NCBI GenBank assembly: GCA_031273705.1
Contig: JAISRJ010000065.1
Location: 1-28,522, forward strand
Source: Clostridiales bacterium
GTDB taxonomy: Bacteria; Bacillota; Clostridia; Lachnospirales; WQUN01
Direction: 5' to 3'
Length of the DNA stretch: 28,522 nucleotides
Shown: positions 1 through 8,914 of the stretch, piece by piece
Position numbering within the stretch: position 1 is the stretch's first letter
Layout: each line of letters begins with the position of its first letter
Program-made: the position numbers and the translations under genes
The notes under the pieces: model-generated
Told to the model about the DNA's origin: nothing
The model's input: only the letters and a program-made list of their open reading frames with translations
Database searches by the model: none

Positions 1-964
1 TGCCAATATTTAGGCGCAAACCTAAAATCATAGTCTCCGCCATTGCGTCATGGTCGCGGAGATGTTCCACATCCAATCGAGTTGGGGGTTGAGACATGTA
101 TTCACGCAGATTAATAGTATTGCGCCAGCGTGTCTCGTTATAAAAGCTATGGGATGAAAGCCCAAAACCCAGAGTATTATCCCGCGCCCAGTATTTAATA
201 TTGTGTTTGCATTCGTAACCGGGTTTGGAGTAGTTTGAAATTTCATATTGTTCATAGCCGTGGGATAAAAGAATATTTTCGGTTTGCTCGTACATCTTGC
301 GGTCAGTTTCTTCGTCCGGGAGAATTAACCGTCCGGATTTAAATTGTCGATAAAAATCTGTACCTTCCTCGATAATAAGACTGTATGCCGAGATATGGGT
401 GGGTTTTAGTAAAGCGGCGAATTCAAGAGTTTCTTCCCAGTCGGTTGTGGTTTGGTTGGGCAGAGAGAATATAAGGTCCAGATTAATGTTGTCAAACCCC
501 GCTTTTAGAGCGGCTTCATAGGATAAAAGGAAGATTTTTTTGTCATGCAGCCGTCCCAGGGCGGACAAAAGATGGTCCTGGCCGGCCTGCATACCTACGC
601 TTAATCGATTAATACCTATGGATTTTAGGATTCCAAGTGATTCAAGATTTATAGTGCATGGGTTGGCTTCTATAGTTATTTCGGCGTTAGACGCAATTTT
701 GAATTTATATATGGCGCGCAGGATTTCTTCAATCCATTTTGGAGGAAGAATGGTCGGTGTTCCTCCTCCAAAAAAAATTGTGTCTATGGTTAAATTAGAG
801 GATGCCGATAATTCCGCGGAAGCGGATATTTCTTTTATAAGTACGTTCTTGTAAGCTTCAAAAGTGCTATCCTGTCCGGCGAAGGAGGGAAAATCACAGT
901 AGAGACACTTTTTAAGACAGAACGGAATATGAATATATACACCCGTGGTTGATTTAATAGACAA
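1..964 (-). CDS. hemW: Radical SAM heme chaperone HemW (3' end beyond window)
   Basis: HemW is a radical SAM protein of the coproporphyrinogen oxidase-like family that binds heme and delivers it to target proteins. The reading frame starts with GVYIHIPFC and then shows the cluster motif CLKKCLYCDF (Cx3CxxC), followed by FFGGGTPT, NRLSVGMQ and the HISAYSL block of the family. I read about 321 codons; the family is usually near 380, so the C-terminus lies beyond base 1. I prefer the TTG at 964, which has GAGGTGG seven bases upstream and places IHIPFC near the N-terminus as in relatives. A GTG at 1021 overlapping the lepA stop (GTGA) would add 19 residues. It follows lepA directly, the common lepA-hemW order, and is probably cotranscribed. 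Being the CxxxCxxC type, it should not be mistaken for true HemN. Confidence 0.9.
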   Translation of the reverse strand, partial: MSIKSTTGVYIHIPFCLKKCLYCDFPSFAGQDSTFEAYKNVLIKEISASAELSASSNLTIDTIFFGGGTPTILPPKWIEEILRAIYKFKIASNAEITIEANPCTINLESLGILKSIGINRLSVGMQAGQDHLLSALGRLHDKKIFLLSYEAALKAGFDNINLDLIFSLPNQTTTDWEETLEFAALLKPTHISAYSLIIEEGTDFYRQFKSGRLILPDEETDRKMYEQTENILLSHGYEQYEISNYSKPGYECKHNIKYWARDNTLGFGLSSHSFYNETRWRNTINLREYMSQPPTRLDVEHLRDHDAMAETMILGLRLNIG

Positions 965-1017
965 AGGCAGACCACCTCGGCGCTTTGCGTCACTCCTGCG
1001 CCTGAGGAAAATTTTGT

Positions 1018-2820
1018 TCACTCGTCGTCCAGCTTCAGCACGCTCATAAAAGCTTGCTGCGGAACCTCTACGGCGCCGATCGATCTCATGCGTTTCTTAC
1101 CTTCCTTTTGCTTTTCAAGCAGCTTCTTTTTGCGAGAAATATCACCGCCGTAGCATTTCGCCAGTACGTCCTTACGCAAAGCGCCGACTGTTTCCCGCGC
1201 TATTATCTTACTGCCGATACAGGCCTGGATGGGTATCTCGAAAAGATGTCGCGGGATCTCCTTCTTCAGCTTTTCACAGATTTTGCGTCCGCGCTCGTAC
1301 GCGCCCGAAGTATGCACTATAAATGAGAGAGCGTCAACCATCTCGTGATTTACCAAAATATCCAGACGGGTCAAGTCGGATTCGATATAGTGTGACAACT
1401 CATAGTCGAAAGAGGCGTAACCTCGGCTGCGGGATTTTAATGTGTCGAAAAAATCGTAAATTATTTCGTTAAGCGGCAGCTCGTATTTTAAAACGGCTCG
1501 TGAAGCGTCGGTATAATCCATGCCCTTATATTCACCGCGCCGATGCTGGCAAAGTTCCATAATAGAACCGATATATTCTGTAGGCATAATAATTTCCGCG
1601 TTTACCATCGGTTCTTCCATACTTAATATTCTGGCGGGGTCGGGCATATCGACGGGGTTAGAGAGTTCCGTCATAGTGCCGTCCGTCATATATATTTTAT
1701 AAACGACGCCCGGGGCGGTTGTAACCAGATCCAGGTTGTATTCCCGTTCCAAACGTTCTTGAATTATTTCTAAATGCAAAAGACCTAAAAAGCCGCACCT
1801 AAAACCAAACCCCAACGCGGTGGAATTCTCCGGTTCAAATTGCAGCGCGGCGTCATTAAGTTTGAGTTTTTCCAGAGCGTCGCGCAGATCGGGGTATTTA
1901 GCGCCGTCCGCCGGAAAAACTCCACAGTAAACCATTGGATTAACCGTTTTGTAACCGGGTAAAGCAGATTCGGTCGGGCGGTCGGCAGACGTTAACGTAT
2001 CCCCAATTCGGGTGTCGGCGACGTTTTTTATACTGGCGGTCATATAGCCGACTTCTCCGGCTTTTAATTCGTCGCAGGGTACAAACTTGCCTGGTCCAAA
2101 AAAACCGACTTCCACTACTTCAAAACGTTTGCTCGTCGCCATAAAGAGAGCGTTCATTCCCTTTTTTAACGTGCCGTCACGCACCCGAATAAAAACAATC
2201 ACACCTTTGTATGGGTCGTATAGGCTATCGAAAATCATAGCGCGAAGCGGCGCGGTTTCGTCGCCCGATGGTGCTGGAACGAGATTTATTATGTGTTCTA
2301 CAACTGATTCTATGTTAATATCATTCTTTGCCGAAACACGTGGAGCGTCTTGAGCGGGCAGACCGATCATATCTTCTATCTCTTTAGCCACCATATCCGG
2401 ATCGGCGGCGGGCAGATCAATTTTATTTATGACCGGTACAATTTCCAGATTGTGATCCAAAGCCAAATAGACGTTCGCCAAGGTTTGAGCTTCTACACCC
2501 TGCGCGGCGTCCACCACTAAAACCGCGCCTTCACAAGCCGCCAAACTGCGAGAAACCTCATAATTAAAATCCACATGGCCGGGGGTATCTATCAGATTAA
2601 GGATATACTCATTTTCTCCGCGTTTATATACCAGCCGCACGGCTTGCGCCTTTATGGTTATACCGCGCTCGCGTTCCAAATCCATAGTATCCAAAACCTG
2701 ATTCTGCATTTCTCTCTGCGTCAAAAGACCGGATTTTTCTATTAACCTGTCCGCCAACGTTGACTTTCCGTGATCTATGTGAGCGATTATACAAAAATTG
2801 CGTATATTTTGCTGTGCCAT
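1018..2820 (-). CDS. lepA: Elongation factor 4 (LepA) GTPase
   Basis: LepA/EF4 is a ribosome-associated translational GTPase. The 600-residue length is normal for the family. All G motifs are canonical: AHIDHGKST at residues 13-21, DTPGHVDF at 78-85 with the catalytic His, and NKID at 132-135. The C-terminal half carries the LepA-specific domain ending in a Lys-rich segment (GDISRKKKLLEKQKEGKK) near residue 570. The ATG start is supported by GGAGG six bases upstream. hemW follows with little or no gap, so the two form a transcript driven by the promoter at 2846-2874. Nothing in the sequence suggests damage. Confidence 0.97.
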   Translation of the reverse strand: MAQQNIRNFCIIAHIDHGKSTLADRLIEKSGLLTQREMQNQVLDTMDLERERGITIKAQAVRLVYKRGENEYILNLIDTPGHVDFNYEVSRSLAACEGAVLVVDAAQGVEAQTLANVYLALDHNLEIVPVINKIDLPAADPDMVAKEIEDMIGLPAQDAPRVSAKNDINIESVVEHIINLVPAPSGDETAPLRAMIFDSLYDPYKGVIVFIRVRDGTLKKGMNALFMATSKRFEVVEVGFFGPGKFVPCDELKAGEVGYMTASIKNVADTRIGDTLTSADRPTESALPGYKTVNPMVYCGVFPADGAKYPDLRDALEKLKLNDAALQFEPENSTALGFGFRCGFLGLLHLEIIQERLEREYNLDLVTTAPGVVYKIYMTDGTMTELSNPVDMPDPARILSMEEPMVNAEIIMPTEYIGSIMELCQHRRGEYKGMDYTDASRAVLKYELPLNEIIYDFFDTLKSRSRGYASFDYELSHYIESDLTRLDILVNHEMVDALSFIVHTSGAYERGRKICEKLKKEIPRHLFEIPIQACIGSKIIARETVGALRKDVLAKCYGGDISRKKKLLEKQKEGKKRMRSIGAVEVPQQAFMSVLKLDDE

Positions 2821-2845
2821 TAAATGCCTCCATGTTTTTCTCGCG

Positions 2846-2874
2846 AGTATATCACGCTTGAATTCCTAAGGCAA
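2846..2874 (-). promoter_or_regulatory. Housekeeping promoter of lepA-hemW
   Basis: On the minus strand TTGCCT (2869-2874) and TATACT (2846-2851) are separated by exactly 17 bases, with TG one base before the -10 (extended -10). Transcription would start about 20 bases upstream of the lepA ATG. The match is by eye to the sigma-A consensus. Confidence 0.6.
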
Positions 2875-2877
2875 GCC

Positions 2878-2907
2878 GCGCTGTCATTGTATGCGCTGTC
2901 ATTGTAT
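2878..2907. repeat. Perfect 15-bp tandem duplication
   Basis: The unit GCGCTGTCATTGTAT occurs twice with no gap and no mismatch. It lies just upstream of the lepA -35 box, in the spacer between divergent lepA and rel. It is the first of four unrelated tandem doublings in this 260-bp spacer. Confidence 0.9.
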
Positions 2908-2917
2908 CCATTTTTTC

Positions 2918-2935
2918 GCCATCATAGCCATCATA
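2918..2935. repeat. Perfect 9-bp tandem duplication
   Basis: The unit GCCATCATA is present twice in direct succession. Its sequence is unrelated to the neighbouring duplicated units, so it looks like an independent local doubling. Confidence 0.85.
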
Positions 2936-2947
2936 GGGAGTATACTC

Positions 2948-2979
2948 GGCTGTTTCAAATTCAGGCTGTTTCAAATTCT
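2948..2979. repeat. 16-bp tandem duplication
   Basis: The unit GGCTGTTTCAAATTCA is followed directly by a second copy that differs only at its last base (T). It lies immediately upstream of the predicted rel promoter, so it could alter spacing of upstream control elements. Confidence 0.9.
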
Positions 2980-2989
2980 AAAACAGAAC

Positions 2990-3018
2990 TTGCAAATATT
3001 TGTTGTAGTAACTATAAT
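2990..3018 (+). promoter_or_regulatory. Housekeeping promoter of rel
   Basis: TTGCAA (2990-2995) and TATAAT (3013-3018) are 17 bases apart. The -10 is perfect, the -35 matches four of six. The start site would fall near 3025, giving a leader of about 65 bases that contains the AT-rich duplication at 3033-3064. Confidence 0.6.
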
Positions 3019-3032
3019 TAAGAAATATATCG

Positions 3033-3064
3033 ATTTATTAATTAATCTATTTATTAATTAATAA
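3033..3064. repeat. AT-rich 16-bp tandem duplication in the rel leader
   Basis: ATTTATTAATTAAT is repeated with a 16-base period (the last two bases differ: CT, then AA). Each unit contains the palindrome TTAATTAA. It sits between the predicted rel start site and the ribosome binding site, so it would be transcribed as an unstructured or weakly paired AU-rich leader. Confidence 0.8.
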
Positions 3065-3088
3065 AAATTAACGAAAATAACGGAAAGG

Positions 3089-5296
3089 ATGGTTTGTGTG
3101 TCTAGTCAAGATCTATTCAAAGTGTTAATGAATAATATAAAACAATATCATCCCGCTTCCGATTATTTCATTGTCGAGGAAGCTTACAAGCTTGCCAGCG
3201 AGGCACATAAAGATCAGTACCGAAAGTCCGGTGAGCCATATATTATTCATCCGCTGTACGTATCGATTATTTTGTCTCAGTTGCAGTTGGATTTGGAATC
3301 CATCGCCGCCGGGCTGCTGCATGATGTAATTGAGGATACACTCTACAGCTATAAGGAAATAGAGGATAAATTCGGCGAGGATGTTGCCCAGCTTGTTGAC
3401 GGGGTAACTAAGCTGGAGAATCTTCAGTATATCTCTAAGATGGAAGCTCAAGCCGAAAATTTCCGCAAAATGTTCTTGGCGATGGCAAAAGATATTCGGG
3501 TTATTCTAATCAAAATCGCGGATCGGCTGCACAACATGCGCACCTTGAAATATCAGCCGGAAGCTAAGCAATTGGAAGTCGCTCAGGAGACTCTGGATAT
3601 TTACGCTCCTCTTACCCACAGATTGGGAATTTCTCTGCTGCGATATGAGTTGGAGGATCTGTGTTTTAAATATCTGCATCCCGATGAATATAAAGATCTG
3701 ACCGATAAGATAAACCGCAAGCTCTCGGAGCGAATGGCGTTTGTCGAACGAATCGTCGAAGAGATTAAAATCAATCTGCTTTCCAAAGGAATGGATGTTG
3801 ATGTAGTCGGCAGACCGAAACACTTCTTTAGCATTTACAAAAAAATGGTAAGCCAAAACAAGACTTTGGATCAATTGTTTGACCTAATCGCCGTGCGGGT
3901 GATTGTAAACAGTGTGCCCGAATGCTATCAGGTTTTGGGTGTACTGCATGAATCATATAAACCCATGCCGGGCAGATTTAAAGATTATATAGGTATGCCA
4001 AAGACAAATCGTTATCAATCTTTGCATACTACGCTGCTGGATCATAGCGGAGTGCCGTTCGAGGTTCAAATCCGCACACATGATATGCATCGCACCGCTG
4101 AATACGGAATCGCGGCGCATTGGAAATATAAAGAAGGTAAAACCGATCAGTCGCAAAAAGACAGTGAAGAGGCCAAGTTGACTTGGCTGCGCGAAATTTT
4201 GCAGTGGCAGCATGATCTTTCTAACAATAGCGAGTTTATGGACGCGCTGAAATTGGATCTTAGCATTTTTAAAGAACATGTTTACTGTTTTACCCCGCAA
4301 GGCGAGGTTGTTAGCTTAATTAACGGGGCGACGACTATAGATTTTGCTTACGCTATACATTCCGCTTTGGGCAATCGAATGTCCGGAGCTAAAGCCAACG
4401 GAAAAATGGTTCCTATAGAATATGTGTTGGAAAACGGCGACCGAGTCGAGATTCTTACAAGTAATAATATTAAGGGCCCTAATCCGAATTGGCTGAAAAT
4501 TGTAAAGACCACCACGGCCCGCAGTAAAATTAATTCTTGGTTTAAGAAATATAATCGGGAAGAAAACATTCTAAAAGGCAAAGAGTTACTGGAAAAAGAG
4601 GCCAAGCGTAAAGATGCTATCTTAGATGTAATACTAATCCCTGATGGAAAAAAGGCGGTGCTTAGCCGGTTTAGCTACCAGGATTGGGATTCGTTATGCG
4701 CCGCTGTTGGGCACGGCGGTTTGAAAGAAAGCTCTGTTATTACCAAATTGCTGGAAATTTATAAGATAAAGAAAGAGGAAGAAAATAAACTCGACGAGAT
4801 AGAAATATCTCCGGGAGAAGTGTCCGGCGACCGCAAAAAGAAGAGCAGTATATTGGTAAAAGGTATTGGAGATATAAGCGTTCGTTTCTCAAAATGCTGT
4901 ACGCCCGTACCCGGAGACGAGATTATCGGCTTTGTGACTCGCGGCAGGGGCGTGACCATTCATCGAACCGATTGCGTTAATGTGATAAAATTGGACGACG
5001 ACGAACGCAATCGATTAATAGAAGCGCAATGGCAGGATACGGCATCCGGCAAGAACGGGCGGCATTATCTGGTCGAATTGCGGATTGTGGGGGAGGAACG
5101 TTTAGGATTTATTCATGACATTTCCAGCGTTGTGCGAGACGAACGTATTTCTGTAAAAGATATGAGCGCGAAAACTACGCGAGGGGACGCGATCATCACT
5201 CTTAGTTTAGAAATAACCAGCCGGGAGCAATTGGAAGTTATTATCGATAAATTGCGAAAAGTCACAGGCACTTATGAGGTGGAGAGAAGTCATTAG
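3089..5296 (+). CDS. rel: Bifunctional (p)ppGpp synthetase/hydrolase Rel
   Basis: Rel makes and degrades the alarmone (p)ppGpp from GTP/GDP and ATP. The 735 residues carry the full long-RSH architecture. The N-terminal HD hydrolase has His54 and the LLHDVIEDT motif (His78-Asp79). The synthetase domain shows GRPKHFFSIYKKM and GRFKDYIGMPK. A TGS domain follows (VYCFTPQGEVVSL, then NGDRVEILTS), then a Cys-rich segment (FSKCCTPVPGD, HRTDCVNV) and a C-terminal ACT domain. The intact HD residues argue for a bifunctional enzyme. Start choice is uncertain. ATG 3089 directly abuts GGAAAGG, whereas in-frame GTG 3098 has AAAGGA eight bases upstream and may be the real start. The MBL-fold gene follows 53 bases downstream with its own ribosome binding site. 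Confidence 0.96.
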   Translation: MVCVSSQDLFKVLMNNIKQYHPASDYFIVEEAYKLASEAHKDQYRKSGEPYIIHPLYVSIILSQLQLDLESIAAGLLHDVIEDTLYSYKEIEDKFGEDVAQLVDGVTKLENLQYISKMEAQAENFRKMFLAMAKDIRVILIKIADRLHNMRTLKYQPEAKQLEVAQETLDIYAPLTHRLGISLLRYELEDLCFKYLHPDEYKDLTDKINRKLSERMAFVERIVEEIKINLLSKGMDVDVVGRPKHFFSIYKKMVSQNKTLDQLFDLIAVRVIVNSVPECYQVLGVLHESYKPMPGRFKDYIGMPKTNRYQSLHTTLLDHSGVPFEVQIRTHDMHRTAEYGIAAHWKYKEGKTDQSQKDSEEAKLTWLREILQWQHDLSNNSEFMDALKLDLSIFKEHVYCFTPQGEVVSLINGATTIDFAYAIHSALGNRMSGAKANGKMVPIEYVLENGDRVEILTSNNIKGPNPNWLKIVKTTTARSKINSWFKKYNREENILKGKELLEKEAKRKDAILDVILIPDGKKAVLSRFSYQDWDSLCAAVGHGGLKESSVITKLLEIYKIKKEEENKLDEIEISPGEVSGDRKKKSSILVKGIGDISVRFSKCCTPVPGDEIIGFVTRGRGVTIHRTDCVNVIKLDDDERNRLIEAQWQDTASGKNGRHYLVELRIVGEERLGFIHDISSVVRDERISVKDMSAKTTRGDAIITLSLEITSREQLEVIIDKLRKVTGTYEVERSH

Positions 5297-5349
5297 GGCT
5301 GGTATCCTAAAATCCGACGCATTGGGGTTGAGCCAGGAAGGGAGCATAC

Positions 5350-5988
5350 ATGAAGATTTTTTTGATAGTTACAAAAGAGTACGACCAAAACTGCTATTGC
5401 TGTTTTGATCCCGATAACCGTGAAGGGGTGTTAATTGACCCCGGTTTAAATGAAGAGGGTATATTCGCTTTCCTGGAAGAAGCGAAGATTATCGTTAAGG
5501 CGATACTGTTTACGCACGGACACTATGATCACATCATGTCCGCCGAAAAAGTCCGGGCGCATACGTCCGCGCCCATACTCGCGCACAGTGCGGAAACAGA
5601 ACTGCTTTATGATCCATATATTAATCTGTCAGGGCTTATGGCCAGGAAACGCTGCTCATTAACTATAGATAAGCCGCTGGAAGAAGGCGATGAAATTAAG
5701 TTCGGTCAATATGCCTTGCGAGTGATATACACGCCCGGACACACTGCCGGAGGGATATGTTATTATTCTGAGCCGCAAAAAGTTATATTTACCGGCGATA
5801 CCATGTTTTGGGAATCAGTGGGCAGAACAGATCTGCCTCAAGGCGACGGTCAAACCCTCACTCACAGTATAAATGAAAAGTTATTGACTTTACCTAAAGA
5901 GACCATTGTTTACCCCGGCCACGGCCGCCCAACTGATATAGGGCATGAGATTTTGATTCATTCGAGAGTGAATATGTTTGAGTTTTAG
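5350..5988 (+). CDS. Metallo-beta-lactamase-fold hydrolase, glyoxalase II-like
   Basis: A soluble 212-residue enzyme of the metallo-beta-lactamase superfamily, closest in layout to the small glyoxalase II-like (YqgX-type) proteins. Metal ligands are complete: THGHYDH (His56, His58, Asp60, His61), PGHTAGG (His131), FTGDTMF (Asp150) and YPGHGRP (His191). The segment SVGRTDLPQGD is typical of this subgroup. It lacks the C-terminal substrate domain of full-length glyoxalase II, so the exact thioester substrate cannot be assigned. AGGAAGGGAG precedes the ATG at good spacing. The position behind rel is common in Bacillota, and the two are probably cotranscribed. Transcription ends at the hairpin at 5991-6023. 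Confidence 0.9.
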   Translation: MKIFLIVTKEYDQNCYCCFDPDNREGVLIDPGLNEEGIFAFLEEAKIIVKAILFTHGHYDHIMSAEKVRAHTSAPILAHSAETELLYDPYINLSGLMARKRCSLTIDKPLEEGDEIKFGQYALRVIYTPGHTAGGICYYSEPQKVIFTGDTMFWESVGRTDLPQGDGQTLTHSINEKLLTLPKETIVYPGHGRPTDIGHEILIHSRVNMFEF

Positions 5989-5990
5989 TC

Positions 5991-6023
5991 AACATGACCA
6001 CCGGCGAAGCCGGTGGTCATGTT
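5991..6023. terminator. Shared terminator of convergent genes
   Basis: A perfect 15-bp stem (AACATGACCACCGGC with its complement) closes a three-base GAA loop. It begins three bases after the plus-strand hydrolase stop and ends six bases before the minus-strand peptidase stop, so it can serve both. The T tract is weak on both strands (TTTCTATCT on plus). Confidence 0.85.
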
Positions 6024-6028
6024 TCTAT

Positions 6029-7195
6029 CTAATATACATAAGAATTGGGGTTTACGGTGTTTCCGTTTATACGGACTTCAAAGTGACAGTGCGGACCCGT
6101 AGATTGTCCGGTGCTGCCGCATTTGGAAATTTCCTGACCCTTTGAAACGGCCTGCCCGACATTCACAGTCAACCGAGAGTTATGCCCGTACAGTGTGCTG
6201 ATACCATTGCCGTGATCTATAATAATCGTATTGCCATAACCGTTTTTCCAGCCAGAAGTAATAACTACCCCGTCCTCCGCCGCGACGATAGAGGTACCGG
6301 TAGGGGCGGGAATGTCCAGCCCGGAATGAAACTCACGTCTGCCGTTTACCGGATTAATCCGCTGGCGATATGTGTCGCTTAACGAGTATCTGCCCGGCAC
6401 GGGCCAAGCCATATCCCCGTCATATGGTGATATATTGGTAGTTGCGCTGGCGTAGCCGCCCGCCACGTCCGAGACGGCTTCCTGCTGCTTTTTCACTATA
6501 AGTTCTTTTATTTCTTTCTCAGTCGCGTCCAACGCGTTTAATTTTTCCTGATAGGACTTTTCGTCGCTGTCCAGCCGATCATATAATTCCTGCTTGCGAA
6601 TCATGGTTTGCCGCAATTCGAGTGTGTGCCGCTCTTGCTCATGTTTTAGCAATTCAAAACTCTCTTTGCGCTGATCTAAGCGGTTTATTTTGTCATTAAC
6701 ATTCTCTTCGGCGACGGTTAGTTTATCAACCAGAGTCTGGTCATGCTCCGCAATGCGGTTTATGTATTCTACTCTATTAAAAAAATCCGTGAAACTGGTC
6801 GCGCCGAAAATAATATCCAAATATCCCACACTGCCATTCATATACATAAATCGCAATCGGGTTTTTAATAACTCGTACTGCTCGTCACGCACATTTTCAG
6901 CCGCTTTCAATTCTTCCTCGGCTGACAGCAAAGCCTCGTCGGCGCTGGATAATCGCTCTTCGGTATACAATAACGCGTCGGTTGTGGCTGTCAACTCATC
7001 GTCTATAGAGCGCATATCCAATTCTGTCTGTGTCTTTTGGGCCTTGGTGTCTTCCAGCAGGTTTTCTGTTTCGACTTGCTGGGCATTGACTTTAACGCGT
7101 CTGTTTGTTAAATCATCCAGCGTTTCCGCAATCGTATCAGCAGTAAAACCTAAAGTTATTATTATAAGCAGAAAAGCTGTTAAGAATTTTCTCAT
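6029..7195 (-). CDS. Secreted coiled-coil M23 (LytM) murein hydrolase, FtsEX partner
   Basis: This 388-residue protein begins with a signal peptide (RKFLTAFLLIIITLGF, cleavage near residue 24). A long charged coiled coil follows, roughly residues 25-240, and then a C-terminal M23 domain. The zinc ligands are intact: HSGLD (His290, Asp294) and HCH (His369, His371). It should therefore cut peptidoglycan cross-bridges itself, unlike E. coli EnvC, whose LytM domain is degenerate and only activates amidases. The gene starts nine bases after ftsX, with AAGGAGG before the ATG. Coiled coil plus hydrolase next to ftsEX matches the EnvC/PcsB/CwlO logic, in which FtsEX opens the autoinhibited hydrolase at the membrane. 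The exact bond cleaved is unknown. Confidence 0.92.
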   Translation of the reverse strand: MRKFLTAFLLIIITLGFTADTIAETLDDLTNRRVKVNAQQVETENLLEDTKAQKTQTELDMRSIDDELTATTDALLYTEERLSSADEALLSAEEELKAAENVRDEQYELLKTRLRFMYMNGSVGYLDIIFGATSFTDFFNRVEYINRIAEHDQTLVDKLTVAEENVNDKINRLDQRKESFELLKHEQERHTLELRQTMIRKQELYDRLDSDEKSYQEKLNALDATEKEIKELIVKKQQEAVSDVAGGYASATTNISPYDGDMAWPVPGRYSLSDTYRQRINPVNGRREFHSGLDIPAPTGTSIVAAEDGVVITSGWKNGYGNTIIIDHGNGISTLYGHNSRLTVNVGQAVSKGQEISKCGSTGQSTGPHCHFEVRINGNTVNPNSYVY

Positions 7196-7204
7196 AAGAC
7201 CTCC

Positions 7205-8119
7205 TTAAACCTTCAAGTGACGTCGGATAGACGTGATACTGCTTGCCACGCCTATAGTTATACCCAAAACTAAGCATAACGTTATTAATACAGAGAATAT
7301 ATACACATGTGAACGGAATTCAAAGCCGCGCACCAAAAGCACTCTAACCAGCAATGATAAAACAGGATCATACATAGGATAGGAAATAAGCAGCGGAATG
7401 CCCGCTCCAATAACGCCTATCAGGACGCCTTCGATAATAAACGGTCCGCGAATAAAAGCGTCTGTCGCGCCAACATATTTCATTATATTAATTTCTGTCT
7501 TTCGACCATTGACAGCCAGGCGAATAGTGTTAAAAATAATGACCATAGAAATAACGCCCAGACCAAGGATTATAACCAAACTTACAACTCGCAGTACATT
7601 ATTTAATGTATTTAAATAGTTTGCGGCCTGTTTGCCCAAAGCTACATTTTCGATGCCCTGGTCTTTTAATTTATTAAGTTCGTTCTCTACGAAATCCCAA
7701 TAATTTACACTTTCAATATTAAGCACAAAGGACGCGGGAAGAGGATTGTCATTTTCCAGACCATCCAAAACAGTCGGACCGTTTTGAGAGGTATTATCTG
7801 AGAGTTGATCTCTGAAACGACCCAACGCGTCCTCGGCCGACACGTATTCCACATTCGTTACATGTGGTATAGCCAGTATTTCAGACTCCAACGCATGTCT
7901 GGAAAACTCTGACAGATCGGCGCGCAGATATACGGAAATACCCATGCGGCTGCCCATTTGAAACAGCATATAATCCAGGTTCGCGGCGAGCATAAACGAC
8001 ATAGAAACTATAAATAGGCATAAACCGAGCGTAAGTACCGAGGCGATTGTCATAATTCGATTTTTTATAAGACTGCGAACAGCCTCGCTTACAATGTAAA
8101 TAAAAAATCTAAAGCTCAT
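7205..8119 (-). CDS. ftsX: Cell division ABC transporter permease FtsX
   Basis: FtsX is the membrane half of FtsEX, which does not transport but relays ATP hydrolysis to an extracellular cell-wall hydrolase. The 304 residues show one N-terminal membrane segment (about residues 22-46) and an external domain of roughly 130 residues. Three more helices follow near residues 175-200, 225-250 and 270-295, the standard FtsX topology. The ATG lies inside the end of ftsE (11-base overlap), indicating translational coupling. The M23 peptidase downstream is the likely partner contacted by the external loop. Confidence 0.95.
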   Translation of the reverse strand: MSFRFFIYIVSEAVRSLIKNRIMTIASVLTLGLCLFIVSMSFMLAANLDYMLFQMGSRMGISVYLRADLSEFSRHALESEILAIPHVTNVEYVSAEDALGRFRDQLSDNTSQNGPTVLDGLENDNPLPASFVLNIESVNYWDFVENELNKLKDQGIENVALGKQAANYLNTLNNVLRVVSLVIILGLGVISMVIIFNTIRLAVNGRKTEINIMKYVGATDAFIRGPFIIEGVLIGVIGAGIPLLISYPMYDPVLSLLVRVLLVRGFEFRSHVYIFSVLITLCLVLGITIGVASSITSIRRHLKV

Positions 8120-8795
8120 CGCTGTACCCGCCCTTTTCTATATCCCGGACAATAACGCCGTTACGTAAAGTAATGACGCGTTTCTTCATTTGATCTACAA
8201 TGTCCTTAGCGTGAGTGGCGACGACGACCGTTGTGCCTCGGCCGTTAATGTCGTCCAGAAGCGAAACTATTTCCCAAGCGGTATCCGGATCAAGATTACC
8301 GGTCGGCTCGTCCGCCAGCAACAGAGGAGGCTTGTTTACGATAGCCCTTGCCAGCGAGGTACGCTGCTGTTCCCCTCCGGAAAGTTGATTGGGGAAAGCC
8401 TTGGCTTTGCGCTGTAACCCAACCAGAGCAAGCACAGAGGGCACGTTACGCCGAATATCGCGGCTGGGCGCGCCTAAGATCTGCATGGCAAAAGCGACGT
8501 TTTCATATACTGTTTTATTGGACAGCAGACGAAAGTCTTGAAAGACGACGCCCATTCGCCTACGATAAAAAGGTATTTGCTTTGGGGTGAGTGCGCAGAG
8601 ATTTTCACCGTTTACGATCAAGGTGCCTTCTGTCGGTTCTATCTCTTTAAGGAGCATCCTGACAAAGGTAGTTTTACCCGAACCGCTGCTCCCGACGACA
8701 AAAACGAACTCGCCTTGATTGATGCGCAGAGTAACGCTATCCAGTCCTTTAGCGCCGTTTTCATATGTTTTGGTAATATTTTCAGCAACAATCAT
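8109..8795 (-). CDS. ftsE: Cell division ATP-binding protein FtsE
   Basis: FtsE is the cytoplasmic ATPase of the FtsEX complex. Its 228 residues contain Walker A GSSGSGKT (35-42), the Q-loop region VVFQDFRLL (84-91), signature LSGGEQQR (138-145) and Walker B LLLADEPTGNLD (158-169). The length and the FQDFRLL stretch separate FtsE from other small ABC ATPases. TAGGAGCG precedes the ATG. It heads a three-gene unit ftsE-ftsX-peptidase, so ATP hydrolysis here probably gates the murein hydrolase encoded last. Confidence 0.96.
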   Translation of the reverse strand: MIVAENITKTYENGAKGLDSVTLRINQGEFVFVVGSSGSGKTTFVRMLLKEIEPTEGTLIVNGENLCALTPKQIPFYRRRMGVVFQDFRLLSNKTVYENVAFAMQILGAPSRDIRRNVPSVLALVGLQRKAKAFPNQLSGGEQQRTSLARAIVNKPPLLLADEPTGNLDPDTAWEIVSLLDDINGRGTTVVVATHAKDIVDQMKKRVITLRNGVIVRDIEKGGYSDEL

Positions 8796-8847
8796 ATCTC
8801 GCTCCTAGGGATCATATAAAGCGGATCGCGTGGATAATTAATCCGTA

Positions 8848-8853
8848 ATTATA
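8848..8853 (-). promoter_or_regulatory. Candidate -10 element upstream of ftsE
   Basis: A perfect TATAAT on the minus strand about 50 bases before the ftsE start. No good -35 lies at 16-18 bases; TTGATT is 22 bases away. The element is therefore only a candidate. Confidence 0.35.
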
Positions 8854-8914
8854 TTTTAACAAGCTTGTAACATAAAATCAAGTAGAAGCAATTTATTTAT
8901 TATCGAATAGACGC

